A stretch of DNA of 64,000 nucleotides from CAYUNE01 sp964446115 (GCA_964446115.1 CAYUNE010000027.1:142009-206008); one strand, 5' to 3'; shown: positions 1-8,172, counted from the first letter of the stretch. Notes: generated by a model not told the origin, from the sequence alone. Made by a program: numbers and translations.

Positions 1-1128
1 GGAGTGATCGGCAATTTCCTCCACCGTAATTTTTTTTCTGTCCATGGACCACCAGACAAAGGCGATATAGGCCAGAACAAAGGGAATGAATATGGCCACA
101 TAGGTCATTACCTTGAGGGTGTACGGGGACGATGAGGCATTGTAAATGGTCAGGCTGGATTGCAGGTCCGCCCTGGAAGGGTAAAAGGCCGTCTTGTTGT
201 AGGCGGGCAGCAGTAACAGGGTCAGGGACAGCAGCACGGTGCCGGGACCGCCGAACCAGATGCCTGCGGTGGAGTCGGTTCCCGTGGTTTTGAAGACCCC
301 GATCACCAGCAGAAGCAGGCCGCCGACAAGCATGGCGGCAAGCCAGGGGTTGGCCAGGAGATTGCCCAGGTATTTCCTGGTCACAAGGCCGATTGTCCCC
401 TGGTCGTCAATGATGCCGTAGCCCTTCATCAGCAGCAGGTTGCCGAGAATAAAGAGCAGAAAGGGAAGCGAGCAGAAAAAGCTTCTCCCGCAGGCGCTGC
501 GCAGTCTGCTTTCCAAACCCGGGGTATCGTTGAAGTCCAGGTTGTTGACCAGGTACATGGCGCCCAGGGTTCTGGCATTGAAGACGAGAAAGAGACCCAG
601 TGAAACGTTGAACAAGCTGAAGGCTGCCTCGAGTCCCCGCAGGGAATGGGTCCAGGTTACCAGGTTGTAGCCGCTGAGGCGGAAGTTGGAGCCGGTGTAG
701 AATGTCCCCACCGCGGTTCCGATCAGCAGAATGCCCAGGGAGCCGTTGAGGAAGAGAAACAGTTCGTAGATGCCTGCTCCCAGCAGGTTGCGCGGTTTTT
801 TCCGGTATTCGTAACTGACCGCCTGCAGGATGAAGGTAAAGAGAATGGAAATCCACACCCAGTAGGCCCCGCCGAAGGAGGTGGCGTAAAATTTCGGGAA
901 AGAGGCGAACAGGGCGCCGCCGAAGAGTACCAGGGTGGTGAAGGTGAGTTCCCACTTGCGGCCGAGGGAGTTGATCACCAGGGATTTTTCGATCTCGTTC
1001 GTCGTCACCTGCCGGAGCAGCGTCTGGCCTCCTTGGACAAAGGTGAGAAAGAGAAAGAGCGAACCAACCACGGAGCAGAGCAGCCACCAGAGCTGTTGCA
1101 GACTTTGATAATCGAGCTGGGCAATCAT
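1..1128 (-). CDS. cydB: Cytochrome bd quinol oxidase subunit II (3' end cut by window edge)
   Basis: This is the membrane subunit that pairs with CydA in the cytoplasmic-membrane bd oxidase, which reduces O2 to water with quinol electrons. The frame is open for 376 codons from the ATG at 1128 to the window edge. The family is usually about 340-380 residues, so only a few C-terminal codons are probably missing. The N-terminus (MIAQLDYQSLQQLWWL) leads into a long hydrophobic segment, and the protein repeats aromatic-rich membrane spans. A stretch of the form SVTYEYRKK-like (here VSYEYRKKPRN) follows the second span, as in CydB proteins. The ATG follows the cydA stop codon directly with no gap, and the GAGGAAAAG inside the end of cydA can serve as its ribosome-binding site. 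The two subunits are therefore translationally coupled. The call rests on residue pattern and its place after cydA; confidence is high. Confidence 0.93.
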   Translation of the reverse strand, partial: MIAQLDYQSLQQLWWLLCSVVGSLFLFLTFVQGGQTLLRQVTTNEIEKSLVINSLGRKWELTFTTLVLFGGALFASFPKFYATSFGGAYWVWISILFTFILQAVSYEYRKKPRNLLGAGIYELFLFLNGSLGILLIGTAVGTFYTGSNFRLSGYNLVTWTHSLRGLEAAFSLFNVSLGLFLVFNARTLGAMYLVNNLDFNDTPGLESRLRSACGRSFFCSLPFLLFILGNLLLMKGYGIIDDQGTIGLVTRKYLGNLLANPWLAAMLVGGLLLLVIGVFKTTGTDSTAGIWFGGPGTVLLSLTLLLLPAYNKTAFYPSRADLQSSLTIYNASSSPYTLKVMTYVAIFIPFVLAYIAFVWWSMDRKKITVEEIADHS

Positions 1129-2664
1129 TTACTTTTCCTCCGGTCCGATCTTGATCTGTTTGAGCATGATGCTCACTTCGGCAATGAGCAGGATGGTGAA
1201 GAGTGCCAGGAACATGTAGAAAGTTGTCTGCACGGTGGAGCTGGTCAGGTTGGAACGGGCCACGGTAACGGGAAGCAGGTCCTGGATGGCCCAGGGTTGC
1301 CGGCCGACCTCGGCCACGATCCAGCCGGCCCAGTGGGCCGCAAGAGCAAGGAAGAACATGGTGGTGCCGGGCAGCAGCAGCCAGGTTTTTTGTTCCAGCC
1401 CGCCCCTGATGCCGAAAAAGAGATAGGCCAGAAAGACCAGGGGAAAGATGGAACCCAGGATGACCATCACATGGAAGGCGTTGAAGGAGATGGCCACCGG
1501 CGGTACGGCGTCTTCGGGTTGTGCCAGAAAACCGTATCCCAGATATTCCCTGTTTTTTTCAAACGTTGCCCGGGTCCGGGCCGCCTCTTCCTCATTCCCC
1601 GCCTTTTTCGCCTGCTTGTAAGCTGCCAGGGCGGCCACGGCCTCTTTCCCCCTTTCCATTTTCCAGGCAGCACCCGGGATACCGTGTTCCGGGTTGCCGT
1701 AAACCAGATCCTTGATACCGGGGACAAAGGTACCCACATTTCTGGTGGCCAGCAGTGAGAGCAGATAGGGTATGCGGATTTCAAAGCTGAATGGTTGCTG
1801 CTCGTCGCCCACCTTTTTCTTTGGGTTGATCAGGCCCATGGCAACCAGGCCGGCATTGGTCTCGCCTTCATAGAGCCCCTCGATGGCAGCCAGCTTCATG
1901 GGTTGGTTGCGGGCCACCTCAAAGGCGGCCTCGTCGCCGGTGAAGGCGGAAAGGCCGGAGGCCAGCAGGCCGAAGACCGAGGCAACGACAATGGAGCGCC
2001 TGGCCATCTTGCCGTGGCGCCCTTTGAGCAGGTAGTAGGAGGAGATGGAGATGATGAACATGGCGGCAAGCACCATGGAGGAGCTGGTGGTATGGGTGAA
2101 CTTGGAAACCGCCACCGGAGAAAAGGCGACATCGAGGAAATTCCGCATCTCGAAACGGGCTGTATCCGGGTTGAACTCCTGGCCCACGGGGTGCATCATC
2201 CAGGCATTGGCCACCAGGATCCAGACCGCGGACATGTTGGAGCCCAGAGCCACCATCCAGGTGGAAAAGAGATGGAATCCTTTGGATACCCGGTTCCAGC
2301 CGAAAAACATCACCGCAAAAAAGGTGGCCTCCAGGAAAAAGGCGATGATTCCCTCGATGGCCAGGGGCGCGCCGAAGATATCCCCCACCATCCACGAGTA
2401 GTTGGACCAGTTGGTCCCAAATTCAAACTCCATGATGATACCGGTGGCAACGCCGATGGCGAAGTTGATCCCGAAGAGTTTCATCCAGAACTTGGTCAGC
2501 CGTTTCCACTCCATGCTGCCGGTTCTGACATAGATGGAATGATAAAAGGCGATGATCCAGGTGATGCCCAGGGTCAACGGCACAAAGATCCAGTGGTAGA
2601 GGGCCGTTAAGGCGAATTGGGCCCTGGACCAGTTCACCAGGCCGGGGTCGAGGTTTTCAATCAT
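1129..2664 (-). CDS. cydA: Cytochrome bd quinol oxidase subunit I
   Basis: CydA carries the quinol site and haems b558, b595 and d of the bd oxidase. The 511-residue protein has the family signatures. His24 sits in the first span (ALYHWIFVPLTLG), the position of the E. coli b595 ligand. His191 (KFTHTTSSS) matches the b558 ligand region. The signature GRQPWAIQDLLP lies near the C-terminus. The loop before the C-terminal spans holds a charged, Lys/Glu-rich stretch (KQAKKAGNEEEAARTR) that likely belongs to the quinol-binding Q loop. The start ATG lies inside the end of the DUF4492 gene (8-base overlap), and GGAGG within that gene gives a good ribosome-binding site. In an anaerobe this high-affinity oxidase is normally used for oxygen scavenging and defence; that role is inference from family knowledge. 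Confidence 0.97.
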   Translation of the reverse strand: MIENLDPGLVNWSRAQFALTALYHWIFVPLTLGITWIIAFYHSIYVRTGSMEWKRLTKFWMKLFGINFAIGVATGIIMEFEFGTNWSNYSWMVGDIFGAPLAIEGIIAFFLEATFFAVMFFGWNRVSKGFHLFSTWMVALGSNMSAVWILVANAWMMHPVGQEFNPDTARFEMRNFLDVAFSPVAVSKFTHTTSSSMVLAAMFIISISSYYLLKGRHGKMARRSIVVASVFGLLASGLSAFTGDEAAFEVARNQPMKLAAIEGLYEGETNAGLVAMGLINPKKKVGDEQQPFSFEIRIPYLLSLLATRNVGTFVPGIKDLVYGNPEHGIPGAAWKMERGKEAVAALAAYKQAKKAGNEEEAARTRATFEKNREYLGYGFLAQPEDAVPPVAISFNAFHVMVILGSIFPLVFLAYLFFGIRGGLEQKTWLLLPGTTMFFLALAAHWAGWIVAEVGRQPWAIQDLLPVTVARSNLTSSTVQTTFYMFLALFTILLIAEVSIMLKQIKIGPEEK

Positions 2665-2929
2665 GGTCTGTTTCCTCCATGGCAGTGGAATTTCCAGGAA
2701 CGGCTCCGGTTATCTGTCCCAGCACATAATCGGCCCGCTGCTGGTCGGTGGCAAAACGGCTCTGCAGAAAATCAGGAAAAAAGAAGAGCTTGAGCACCCC
2801 GAACATGATGAGGAGTTTAACGAGGATTATTTTCCAGAGAGTTCTGCCCAGGGTCATTCGCCGCAGGCCGTCGGCATAAAACCCATACACCCGCAACAGG
2901 AGAGATTTCTGCGGCATTGATTGTTCCAT
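2657..2929 (-). CDS. DUF4492 small membrane protein of the cyd operon
   Basis: This 90-residue protein matches the DUF4492 pattern, found upstream of cydAB in several anaerobes and epsilonproteobacteria. A conserved head (RVYGFYADGLRRMTLGRTLW) is followed by one hydrophobic segment (IILVKLLIMFGVLKLFFFP) at about residues 32-52. Its function is unknown; the constant position next to cydA suggests a role in assembly or stability of the oxidase (inference). The frame stays open further upstream to about 3103, but I chose the ATG at 2929. The conserved domain starts shortly after it, a GAAAGG motif lies about eight bases upstream, and the upstream extension is not conserved-looking. An alternative ATG is at 2917. 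The gene overlaps cydA by 8 bases, so it is the first gene of a DUF4492-cydA-cydB operon. Confidence 0.82.
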   Translation of the reverse strand: MEQSMPQKSLLLRVYGFYADGLRRMTLGRTLWKIILVKLLIMFGVLKLFFFPDFLQSRFATDQQRADYVLGQITGAVPGNSTAMEETDHD

Positions 2930-3170
2930 GGAAAGCCTTTCCGTGTTGGCGGTGATGGGGTTGTGGTGCGGCTTGGGGAAACGACAGGGAAAAGAGCGTC
3001 TCTGAAATAAATGATATATCCCCAGGGAACCGGACTCAAGGGAAATCTCGTTGTACAGGCCGTTTGACCAGGTTATACGCATATGCACGAAACTTTTTGT
3101 CAAGAAATTTGTCTAAAGATTATTGAGAGATGCTTCGATAAACACAACGACTGCAATGGCAGAAAATCAC

Positions 3171-3189
3171 GGCAAAGTTTGACTTTGCC
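3171..3189. repeat. Perfect inverted repeat, candidate operator
   Basis: GGCAAAG and CTTTGCC form two perfect 7-base arms around a 5-base spacer (TTTGA). The site sits between the divergent cyd and Roadblock operons and is not followed by a T run, so a protein-binding operator is more likely than a terminator. The regulator is unknown. Confidence 0.45.
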
Positions 3190-3268
3190 TCCATGCTTTT
3201 GATAGATTTGAAGTAGAAAGTTGTGAATTCAAACGCCTGGAAAAGAGGGCGACTTGTTTTGTGTTTTT

Positions 3269-3298
3269 TTGGAAAAACAAGATGATACGTGTTATAAT
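3269..3298 (+). promoter_or_regulatory. Sigma70-like promoter for the Roadblock pair
   Basis: A TTGGAA -35 element (3269-3274) and a perfect TATAAT -10 element (3293-3298) are separated by 18 bases. The start codon of the DUF4388 gene lies about 40 bases downstream of the expected transcription start. Confidence 0.6.
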
Positions 3299-3344
3299 GA
3301 AAGAAAGCCTGGGAAAGGTAAAACTTTAACTCGAACTGGGGACA

Positions 3345-4136
3345 ATGGGTATGAACAGTGGCGAGACGGCAACAGCCGGCGGGCAGGGTAATGAAAATGG
3401 AATAATTACCGGTGTTTCTCTGCCATCGTTTCTGCAGGTTCTGGAACTGGAAAAAAACAGTTGTATGATCGATGTGGAGGCGGGCGCAAACAGGGGAGTC
3501 CTTTACATGAAGGATGGGGCCCTGATCGACGCTGAAACCGATTTCAACGTCGGCCTGGAGGCCGTCTATGCAATCTGTTCCTGGGACAAGCCCGCCCTGC
3601 GGGTGGGGAAATTCTATGATCGCGTTCGCCGCATCCATAAATCCCTCACCCATATTCTCCTTGATGTCGCCCGCCAGAAAGATGAGACCAAGAAACCGGC
3701 TTCGCCTGCCGAGCAGCCGGCTGTGATGCCGGACCAGGCGGCGTCCGCCGCGCCGGACCGGCCCGCTTCCGCCCGGACGGCCTCCGTACCGGAGGATATC
3801 GGCCGCAAGTATCCCATGGTGGGCAGGTGTATGGAGCTGTTGCCCTCCATACCGGGGGTGCGTCACTACTTTTTTCTCAATCGCCATGGCCGGATCATTA
3901 TCCAGTCAGCGGATAACCGGAAAATTGCCGATTTTATCACATACAGCATCATTACCGGATTGCAGATGGGCGAGACCCTGGATGCCAAGGGGCCGCAGCT
4001 TGTTCTGCTCACCATGGAAAACTACGAGGAACTGCTGATCATTCCCCGTGGCGGGGTGATTATCGGGTTACTTCTCGAAGAAAACATATATGTACCTGAT
4101 GTCATCAACCAGTTACAGGCGGCGATGAATATCTAG
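3345..4136 (+). CDS. DUF4388 (PATAN-type) and Roadblock/LC7-like protein
   Basis: This 263-residue soluble protein has two parts. Residues about 20-100 fit DUF4388: ITGVSLPSFLQVLELEKNS, then GVLYMKDGALIDAET and a Trp-containing end. This domain occurs in signalling proteins of Deltaproteobacteria and cyanobacteria. A low-complexity Pro/Ala linker (about 118-150) leads to a C-terminal alpha/beta domain (about 155-260, ELLPSIPGVRHYFFLNRHGR) that looks like a Roadblock/LC7 fold, which typically regulates small Ras-like GTPases. The start ATG has GGGG seven bases upstream; an in-frame ATG two codons later is possible. The gene lies 19 bases before a second Roadblock protein, so the two are probably co-transcribed and may dimerise. 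No MglA-type GTPase is nearby, so the partner is unknown. Confidence 0.75.
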   Translation: MGMNSGETATAGGQGNENGIITGVSLPSFLQVLELEKNSCMIDVEAGANRGVLYMKDGALIDAETDFNVGLEAVYAICSWDKPALRVGKFYDRVRRIHKSLTHILLDVARQKDETKKPASPAEQPAVMPDQAASAAPDRPASARTASVPEDIGRKYPMVGRCMELLPSIPGVRHYFFLNRHGRIIIQSADNRKIADFITYSIITGLQMGETLDAKGPQLVLLTMENYEELLIIPRGGVIIGLLLEENIYVPDVINQLQAAMNI

Positions 4137-4155
4137 CCAGAACAGAGGGGCGACC

Positions 4156-5586
4156 ATGAGAAAGATTCTTGACGAGATTTCCATTCTACCCGGTGTTGCC
4201 GGTTCATGTATTTTCAGCAAGGAGGGCGGGCCGCTGTGCACCGATCACCAGCTGACCATTGACAAGGACTCCATCCACACCATGGGTACCCACCTGATCC
4301 GGCTCCTGCAGATGGGCCGGATGGTGGATTTCAAGGTACGGACCGCCAAATTCAAGTTCGACACCTACACGGTGGTGGGCATGGCCCTGGAGGCCGACTC
4401 CGTGCTGATGACCATTTGCGAGCCCAATGCCAACTGTTCCCTGGTCGCCACCTCCGCCGGTATGCTGGTTGATGATATCCGTCGCGATTTGGCCCAGGGC
4501 ATTGCCCTCAATATCGAGGACGTCAAGGAGGTGACCGATACCGCTTACGAATCTGAAACCGTGACCCGCGACGATGAGGAGCAAACGGAGGAAGCTCTTG
4601 CCCTGGACCGTCGGACCAGGGACCTGTTTGACCGCATGAAAGATGAACTCTCCGGAATCATCGGGCCGGTGGCCGGGATGGTCATGGACGAGTGCATCGA
4701 GGAGGTCACGGTCAACGGCAGCGGTATTTCCAGTGTTTCAAAACTGGTCAACCTGCTGGCGGCGGAAATCGAGGATTCGTCCCAGGCGGCCGACTTTAAA
4801 CTGAAATGTTACACCATGTCGGAACAGGCCGGTCTCCTGAACCAGCCGGAATCCCGGGAGAGTGAGAGGCAAGTTGCGAGGCCGCAGCCGACCATTGCCG
4901 GGCTTGGGTTTGATGAAAAGAGCACGGCCGCGCTCAAGCGCATCGAAACTCATCTCGCCCGGGCCATCGGACCCGGAGCCGAAGCCCTGGTCTGCGAACA
5001 GGCAGTTCGCCTGGCAAAAAACGGCGAGGTGGGCAGTGGTCAGCTGCGTGCAATGGTGAACAATCTGGCTGCTGAGATCGCAAATCCGAATGCAGCCCGC
5101 GATTTCAGGCGTTTGCTGGATGAATTCACCCCCCCGGACCGGCCACGACGGCCGGATATGGATGGTGAGACGCCGTCGCCTTCCGTCGTCTCTTCCCCCA
5201 CCGAGCCGGAGATCAAACTGCGTCCCAGCGGATCACCGGCGTCGGAAATGCACAACATCTCCTCCCCGGCCCCAGCTTCCGCCGGCGGGAGCGGCGGCAA
5301 GGTGTCCCGGGCCATGGCCAAAAACAGTGTGCGTAACAAGGTATTGAAGACTCCCGAGGTGGACAGCATCACCCTGAAAAAGATTGAGACCAGCCTGGCC
5401 CAGGTCATGGGTCCATTCGCCAGCATGGTGATGGAGGAAAATGTCAGCAAGTGGAAGAAAAACGGCCCGGCCGAGATATCCAGGCTGCCGGAATTGATCG
5501 ACACCATCCGGGAGGATATCAACGACCCCACCCAGGCACTGGCCTTCAATGCCCGGGTAAACGTGGTGCTGGAGAATTTGAAGTAG
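4156..5586 (+). CDS. Roadblock/LC7 protein with three tandem copies of a 65-residue domain
   Basis: The 476-residue protein opens with a Roadblock/LC7-like domain (residues about 1-115: ISILPGVAGSCIFSKEGG, then RTAKFKFDTYTVVGMAL). It continues with three related modules at about 156-218, 258-323 and 404-474. Each module has a helix ending in IGP or MGP, then a Val/Met-Glu-rich helix, an Asn-Gly turn, and a Leu-rich helix ending in an acidic/Asn-Pro-x-x-Ala-x-x-Phe pattern. A Pro/Ser/Gly-rich disordered linker (about 325-400) precedes the third module. The modules resemble all-helical domains attached to bacterial kinases and FHA proteins, but I cannot name the family with certainty. The ribosome-binding site is AGAGGGG. 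The protein likely works with the preceding DUF4388-Roadblock protein as a signalling scaffold (inference). Confidence 0.75.
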   Translation: MRKILDEISILPGVAGSCIFSKEGGPLCTDHQLTIDKDSIHTMGTHLIRLLQMGRMVDFKVRTAKFKFDTYTVVGMALEADSVLMTICEPNANCSLVATSAGMLVDDIRRDLAQGIALNIEDVKEVTDTAYESETVTRDDEEQTEEALALDRRTRDLFDRMKDELSGIIGPVAGMVMDECIEEVTVNGSGISSVSKLVNLLAAEIEDSSQAADFKLKCYTMSEQAGLLNQPESRESERQVARPQPTIAGLGFDEKSTAALKRIETHLARAIGPGAEALVCEQAVRLAKNGEVGSGQLRAMVNNLAAEIANPNAARDFRRLLDEFTPPDRPRRPDMDGETPSPSVVSSPTEPEIKLRPSGSPASEMHNISSPAPASAGGSGGKVSRAMAKNSVRNKVLKTPEVDSITLKKIETSLAQVMGPFASMVMEENVSKWKKNGPAEISRLPELIDTIREDINDPTQALAFNARVNVVLENLK

Positions 5587-5598
5587 TCGGCATCGATT

Positions 5599-7425
5599 TT
5601 ACTTGAGCAGCATGTCCTTTGCAAAGTTTTCCGGATACCGTTTCGGGAGATACCTGCCGAGATAGGCGCGGGCTTCATCGCTGTTCCGGCACCTGAGCAT
5701 ACGGGTGCCCAGCCGTTGCAGCCGGCCTGCCTCCGAGCTTCTGATCAGCTGTTTGACCAGGGGGATCATCCCCGGCCGCATGCTGAGTTCATCTACCCCC
5801 AGGCCGAGAAGAACGGGAACGTAGACCAGGTTTCCGGCCATTTCCCCGCACAGCGATACCTCGATCCCCGCTTCGTGGGCCGCATCCACCGTATGCTTGA
5901 TCATCCGTAATACCGCCGGATGAAACGGATCATACATATGGGCGACGTTTTCGTTTTCCCGGTCAATGGCCAGGGAGTATTGAATAAGGTCGTTGGTGCC
6001 GATACTGAAGAAATCGGCCGCATGGGCCAGGGAATCAGCCATGATCACGGCACTGGGCACCTCGATCATGATGCCGATTTCAACATCCGGCCGGAAGGCG
6101 AGCTGATCTTTCTGCAGATCCGCCATGACCGCAGCAATGGTTTTTTTTATGCGGAGGAATTCATCCAGGGAGGTGATCATGGGCAGGAGGATGCGTAGCC
6201 TGCCGGCGGCAGCCGCCCGCAACAGGGCCCGGAGCTGGATGGTGAAAAGGGCGGGTTCCTGCTGGAAATAGCGTATGGCCCGCAGGCCGAGGGCTGGATT
6301 TTTTTCCGGAAGAAACCGATTGTCGGCAAGGCAGAGGCGGTCCGGGAATTTGTCCCCGCCCACATCCAGTGTCCGGATCGTCACCGGCTGCGGGGCAAGA
6401 ACGGCGAGAAGATCCCGATAGACCTGGAACAACTCTTCTTCTCCGGGAGGTCTCTCCCTCAAGAAGTAATCGAATTCACTACGAAAGAGCCCAATGCCGT
6501 CGGCGCCGCTGCGGACGACGGCGTCCGCCTCGTTGACCATTTCGATATTGGCGGCGACCCTGATGCGGAGACCGTCCCGGGTTTCGGGTATGAGGTGGGC
6601 GGCGGCGGCCAGTCGGTGTGAGAGGCGCTGCTCTTTGCGACGTTGGCAGGCAAAACTCCGTTGTTGCTCCAGGTCCGGGTGGAGGTATACCTTGCCGCTG
6701 GTACCGTCGAGAATCAAAAGGTCGTCGGTTGCCAGCAGCTGGGAGCAGCGGTGCAGACCAATGACGGCGGGGATACCCAGTGACTGGGCGACAATGGCCG
6801 TATGTGAGGTCACGCCGCCCTTTTCCAGGATCAAGCCGATGAGGTCGCAACAGGAGTGAAGTTTAAGGATCTCCTCGGGTGAGGCGTCCCGGGTGACGAC
6901 GATAACCGGCTGGGTGACATCTTCAACCGGATCGGAGCCGCGACCGGCCATGGCGGCGAAAATTCTGTCGGCCACATGCTTGATGTCATTATACCGTTCC
7001 CGGATGTAGGGGTCGTTGATCCGGGAAAACTTTTCACTGATCCGCCGCAGGGCCTTGGCCAGGGCCCATTCCGCATTGATCTTCCGGGTTGTGATGATTT
7101 CGATGGTCCGGTCGAAGATCATCCGGTCCCGGATCATCAGCCGATGGCCGTCGATGATCGACAGCGAGTCGACCAGGTCGCCGGCAAACTGGTTGCGCAG
7201 CTCCAGCAGTTCCTCTTCCGCCCTCCGGGTTGCCAGTTTGAAACGGGTCACCTCGATATCGATTTGCCGGTCGGGAAGATGATACCAGCCGGTGCGGCGG
7301 GTACGGCGTTTGATCACAAGGGCCCGGCCCATGGCCTTGCCCGGTGAAGCGCCGAGGGCATGCAGGGTTTGCGGGCGTTCGTTGTTGCTGCGGCCGTTTG
7401 GCTGGGAGGCGCCTGTTTTTTTCAT
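5599..7425 (-). CDS. ptsI: Phosphoenolpyruvate-protein phosphotransferase (Enzyme I)
   Basis: Enzyme I takes the phosphoryl group from phosphoenolpyruvate and passes it to HPr in the cytoplasm. The 608-residue length is slightly above the usual 570-580 because of a polar N-terminal extension. The phosphohistidine loop GGVTSHTAIVAQSLGIPAVIG places the active His at residue 208. The C-terminal PEP-binding barrel shows GADGIGLFRSEF, LDVGGDK, FFSIGTNDLIQY and the cysteine motif SLCGEMAG. An upstream in-frame Met exists at 7443, but the ATG at 7425 is preceded by GGGAGGAGGTGAC. It also overlaps the HPr stop codon by four bases (ATGA), which decides the start. No sugar permease (EII) gene is present in the window, so this may be a regulatory rather than sugar-transporting PTS (inference). 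Confidence 0.96.
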   Translation of the reverse strand: MKKTGASQPNGRSNNERPQTLHALGASPGKAMGRALVIKRRTRRTGWYHLPDRQIDIEVTRFKLATRRAEEELLELRNQFAGDLVDSLSIIDGHRLMIRDRMIFDRTIEIITTRKINAEWALAKALRRISEKFSRINDPYIRERYNDIKHVADRIFAAMAGRGSDPVEDVTQPVIVVTRDASPEEILKLHSCCDLIGLILEKGGVTSHTAIVAQSLGIPAVIGLHRCSQLLATDDLLILDGTSGKVYLHPDLEQQRSFACQRRKEQRLSHRLAAAAHLIPETRDGLRIRVAANIEMVNEADAVVRSGADGIGLFRSEFDYFLRERPPGEEELFQVYRDLLAVLAPQPVTIRTLDVGGDKFPDRLCLADNRFLPEKNPALGLRAIRYFQQEPALFTIQLRALLRAAAAGRLRILLPMITSLDEFLRIKKTIAAVMADLQKDQLAFRPDVEIGIMIEVPSAVIMADSLAHAADFFSIGTNDLIQYSLAIDRENENVAHMYDPFHPAVLRMIKHTVDAAHEAGIEVSLCGEMAGNLVYVPVLLGLGVDELSMRPGMIPLVKQLIRSSEAGRLQRLGTRMLRCRNSDEARAYLGRYLPKRYPENFAKDMLLK

Positions 7426-7694
7426 GTCACCTCCTCCCTGCATTCAAGGAGATCGGCCATGGCCCGCATGGCCTCCTCGGCATCCTCGCCGCTGATGCGG
7501 ATGGAAACGACGGCACCGCATCCCGCCGCCATGCCGAGAATATCGAGGATCGATGAGCAGTCCGCCGTGCGCTCACCGCAGGTGAGCAGGATGCGCGAGG
7601 AAAATCCGGCGGCCGTCTCCACCAGGTTGCAGGCCACCCGGGTGTGGACGCCGTGCTCTTTTTTAATGATAAAGGTGCGTTCCAGGGTTTTCAC
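7422..7694 (-). CDS. HPr-family phosphocarrier protein (variant signature)
   Basis: This 90-residue protein has the length and fold pattern of HPr. The active-site His is His17 in EHGVHTRVAC, and the regulatory serine region (DCSSILDILGMA) places Ser48 where Ser46 lies in classical HPr. In classical HPr the residue after the active Arg is Pro, Ala or Ser; here it is Val, an unusual substitution. The start is a GTG that shares one base with the stop codon of the preceding gene (TAGTG), and the stop overlaps the ptsI start, so three genes are translationally coupled. HPr and Enzyme I as direct neighbours is the normal arrangement. The serine site suggests control by an HPr kinase, which is not in the window. 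Confidence 0.9.
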   Translation of the reverse strand: MKTLERTFIIKKEHGVHTRVACNLVETAAGFSSRILLTCGERTADCSSILDILGMAAGCGAVVSIRISGEDAEEAMRAMADLLECREEVT

Positions 7695-8107
7695 TACTTG
7701 ATGACGTGCAGTTTGGGTTTTCCCGGGCCCGTGGTTTTTTTCCCCTCACTGTCGGACGGCGGCCCCGGAACCGCGGGAGCTGGAATGTCGATGGCCTTGA
7801 TGAAACGCGACTCACCGCCCATGGTGAATATTTCCTGACCGGTGAGCTGTTCGGTCCGTAAAAACCAGGTGATATTCTGCGGAGGGACGGAGAGGAGATG
7901 CATTTGCACCTGCCACCACTCGTCCCGTTTGCTCCTGTCCCGTTCGATTGCCGTGACCAGGGCATAGACCAGCATCCGGGGTTTGAGGGCGGCGATGAGG
8001 ACGATATCGCCCACCCGGGTGCTCTCCTTGAAGTTGATGTTGTCCTGTAATTCCCGGACCAGTTTTTCCATCGTTTCCATGTTGCGTGCTTCGTCGTCTG
8101 CGGCCAT
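7694..8107 (-). CDS. Uncharacterised 137-residue protein upstream of HPr
   Basis: I do not recognise this family. The protein is soluble, begins with an acidic helix (MAADDEARNMETMEKLVREL) and has a central alpha/beta-looking stretch (VGDIVLIAALKPRMLVYALVTAI). A segment rich in Trp and Gln follows (EWWQVQMHLLSVPPQNITWF). The tail is Pro/Gly/Lys-rich and probably disordered. Its stop codon overlaps the GTG start of HPr by one base, so it is translated with the phosphotransfer proteins and may act with them. No membrane segment or signal peptide is seen. The Shine-Dalgarno match is weak, and the ATG at 8107 was chosen because the frame gives a compact protein there. Function cannot be assigned. 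Confidence 0.7.
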   Translation of the reverse strand: MAADDEARNMETMEKLVRELQDNINFKESTRVGDIVLIAALKPRMLVYALVTAIERDRSKRDEWWQVQMHLLSVPPQNITWFLRTEQLTGQEIFTMGGESRFIKAIDIPAPAVPGPPSDSEGKKTTGPGKPKLHVIK

Positions 8108-8172
8108 AACCCGTCATGCTTCCACGTGCCTTCATCCTGCAGCCATTCCTGCGGCGGGAAATGAAAAAAGAA

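Larger units (their letters stand above)
2930..3344. other. Divergent intergenic region between cyd operon and Roadblock genes
   Basis: These 415 bases separate the minus-strand cyd operon from the plus-strand Roadblock pair and must hold both promoters. I see a sigma70-like promoter facing right (3269-3298) and a perfect inverted repeat (3171-3189). On the minus strand there is a TTGACA at about 3099-3104, but the nearest TATAAC is 20 bases away, so I do not call a cyd promoter there. No convincing protein is encoded. Open frames on the minus strand that run from here into the next gene look like shadows. Confidence 0.6.

Noticed and set aside
407..1087. Minus-strand frame of 226 codons inside cydB
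   Set aside because: It is out of frame with cydB, whose translation gives clear membrane spans over the whole region; this frame is Arg/Pro-rich.
3120..3887. Minus-strand frame of 255 codons reaching from the cyd upstream region into the DUF4388 gene
   Set aside because: Most of it is antisense to the DUF4388-Roadblock protein, and the part outside has no start signal or conserved pattern.
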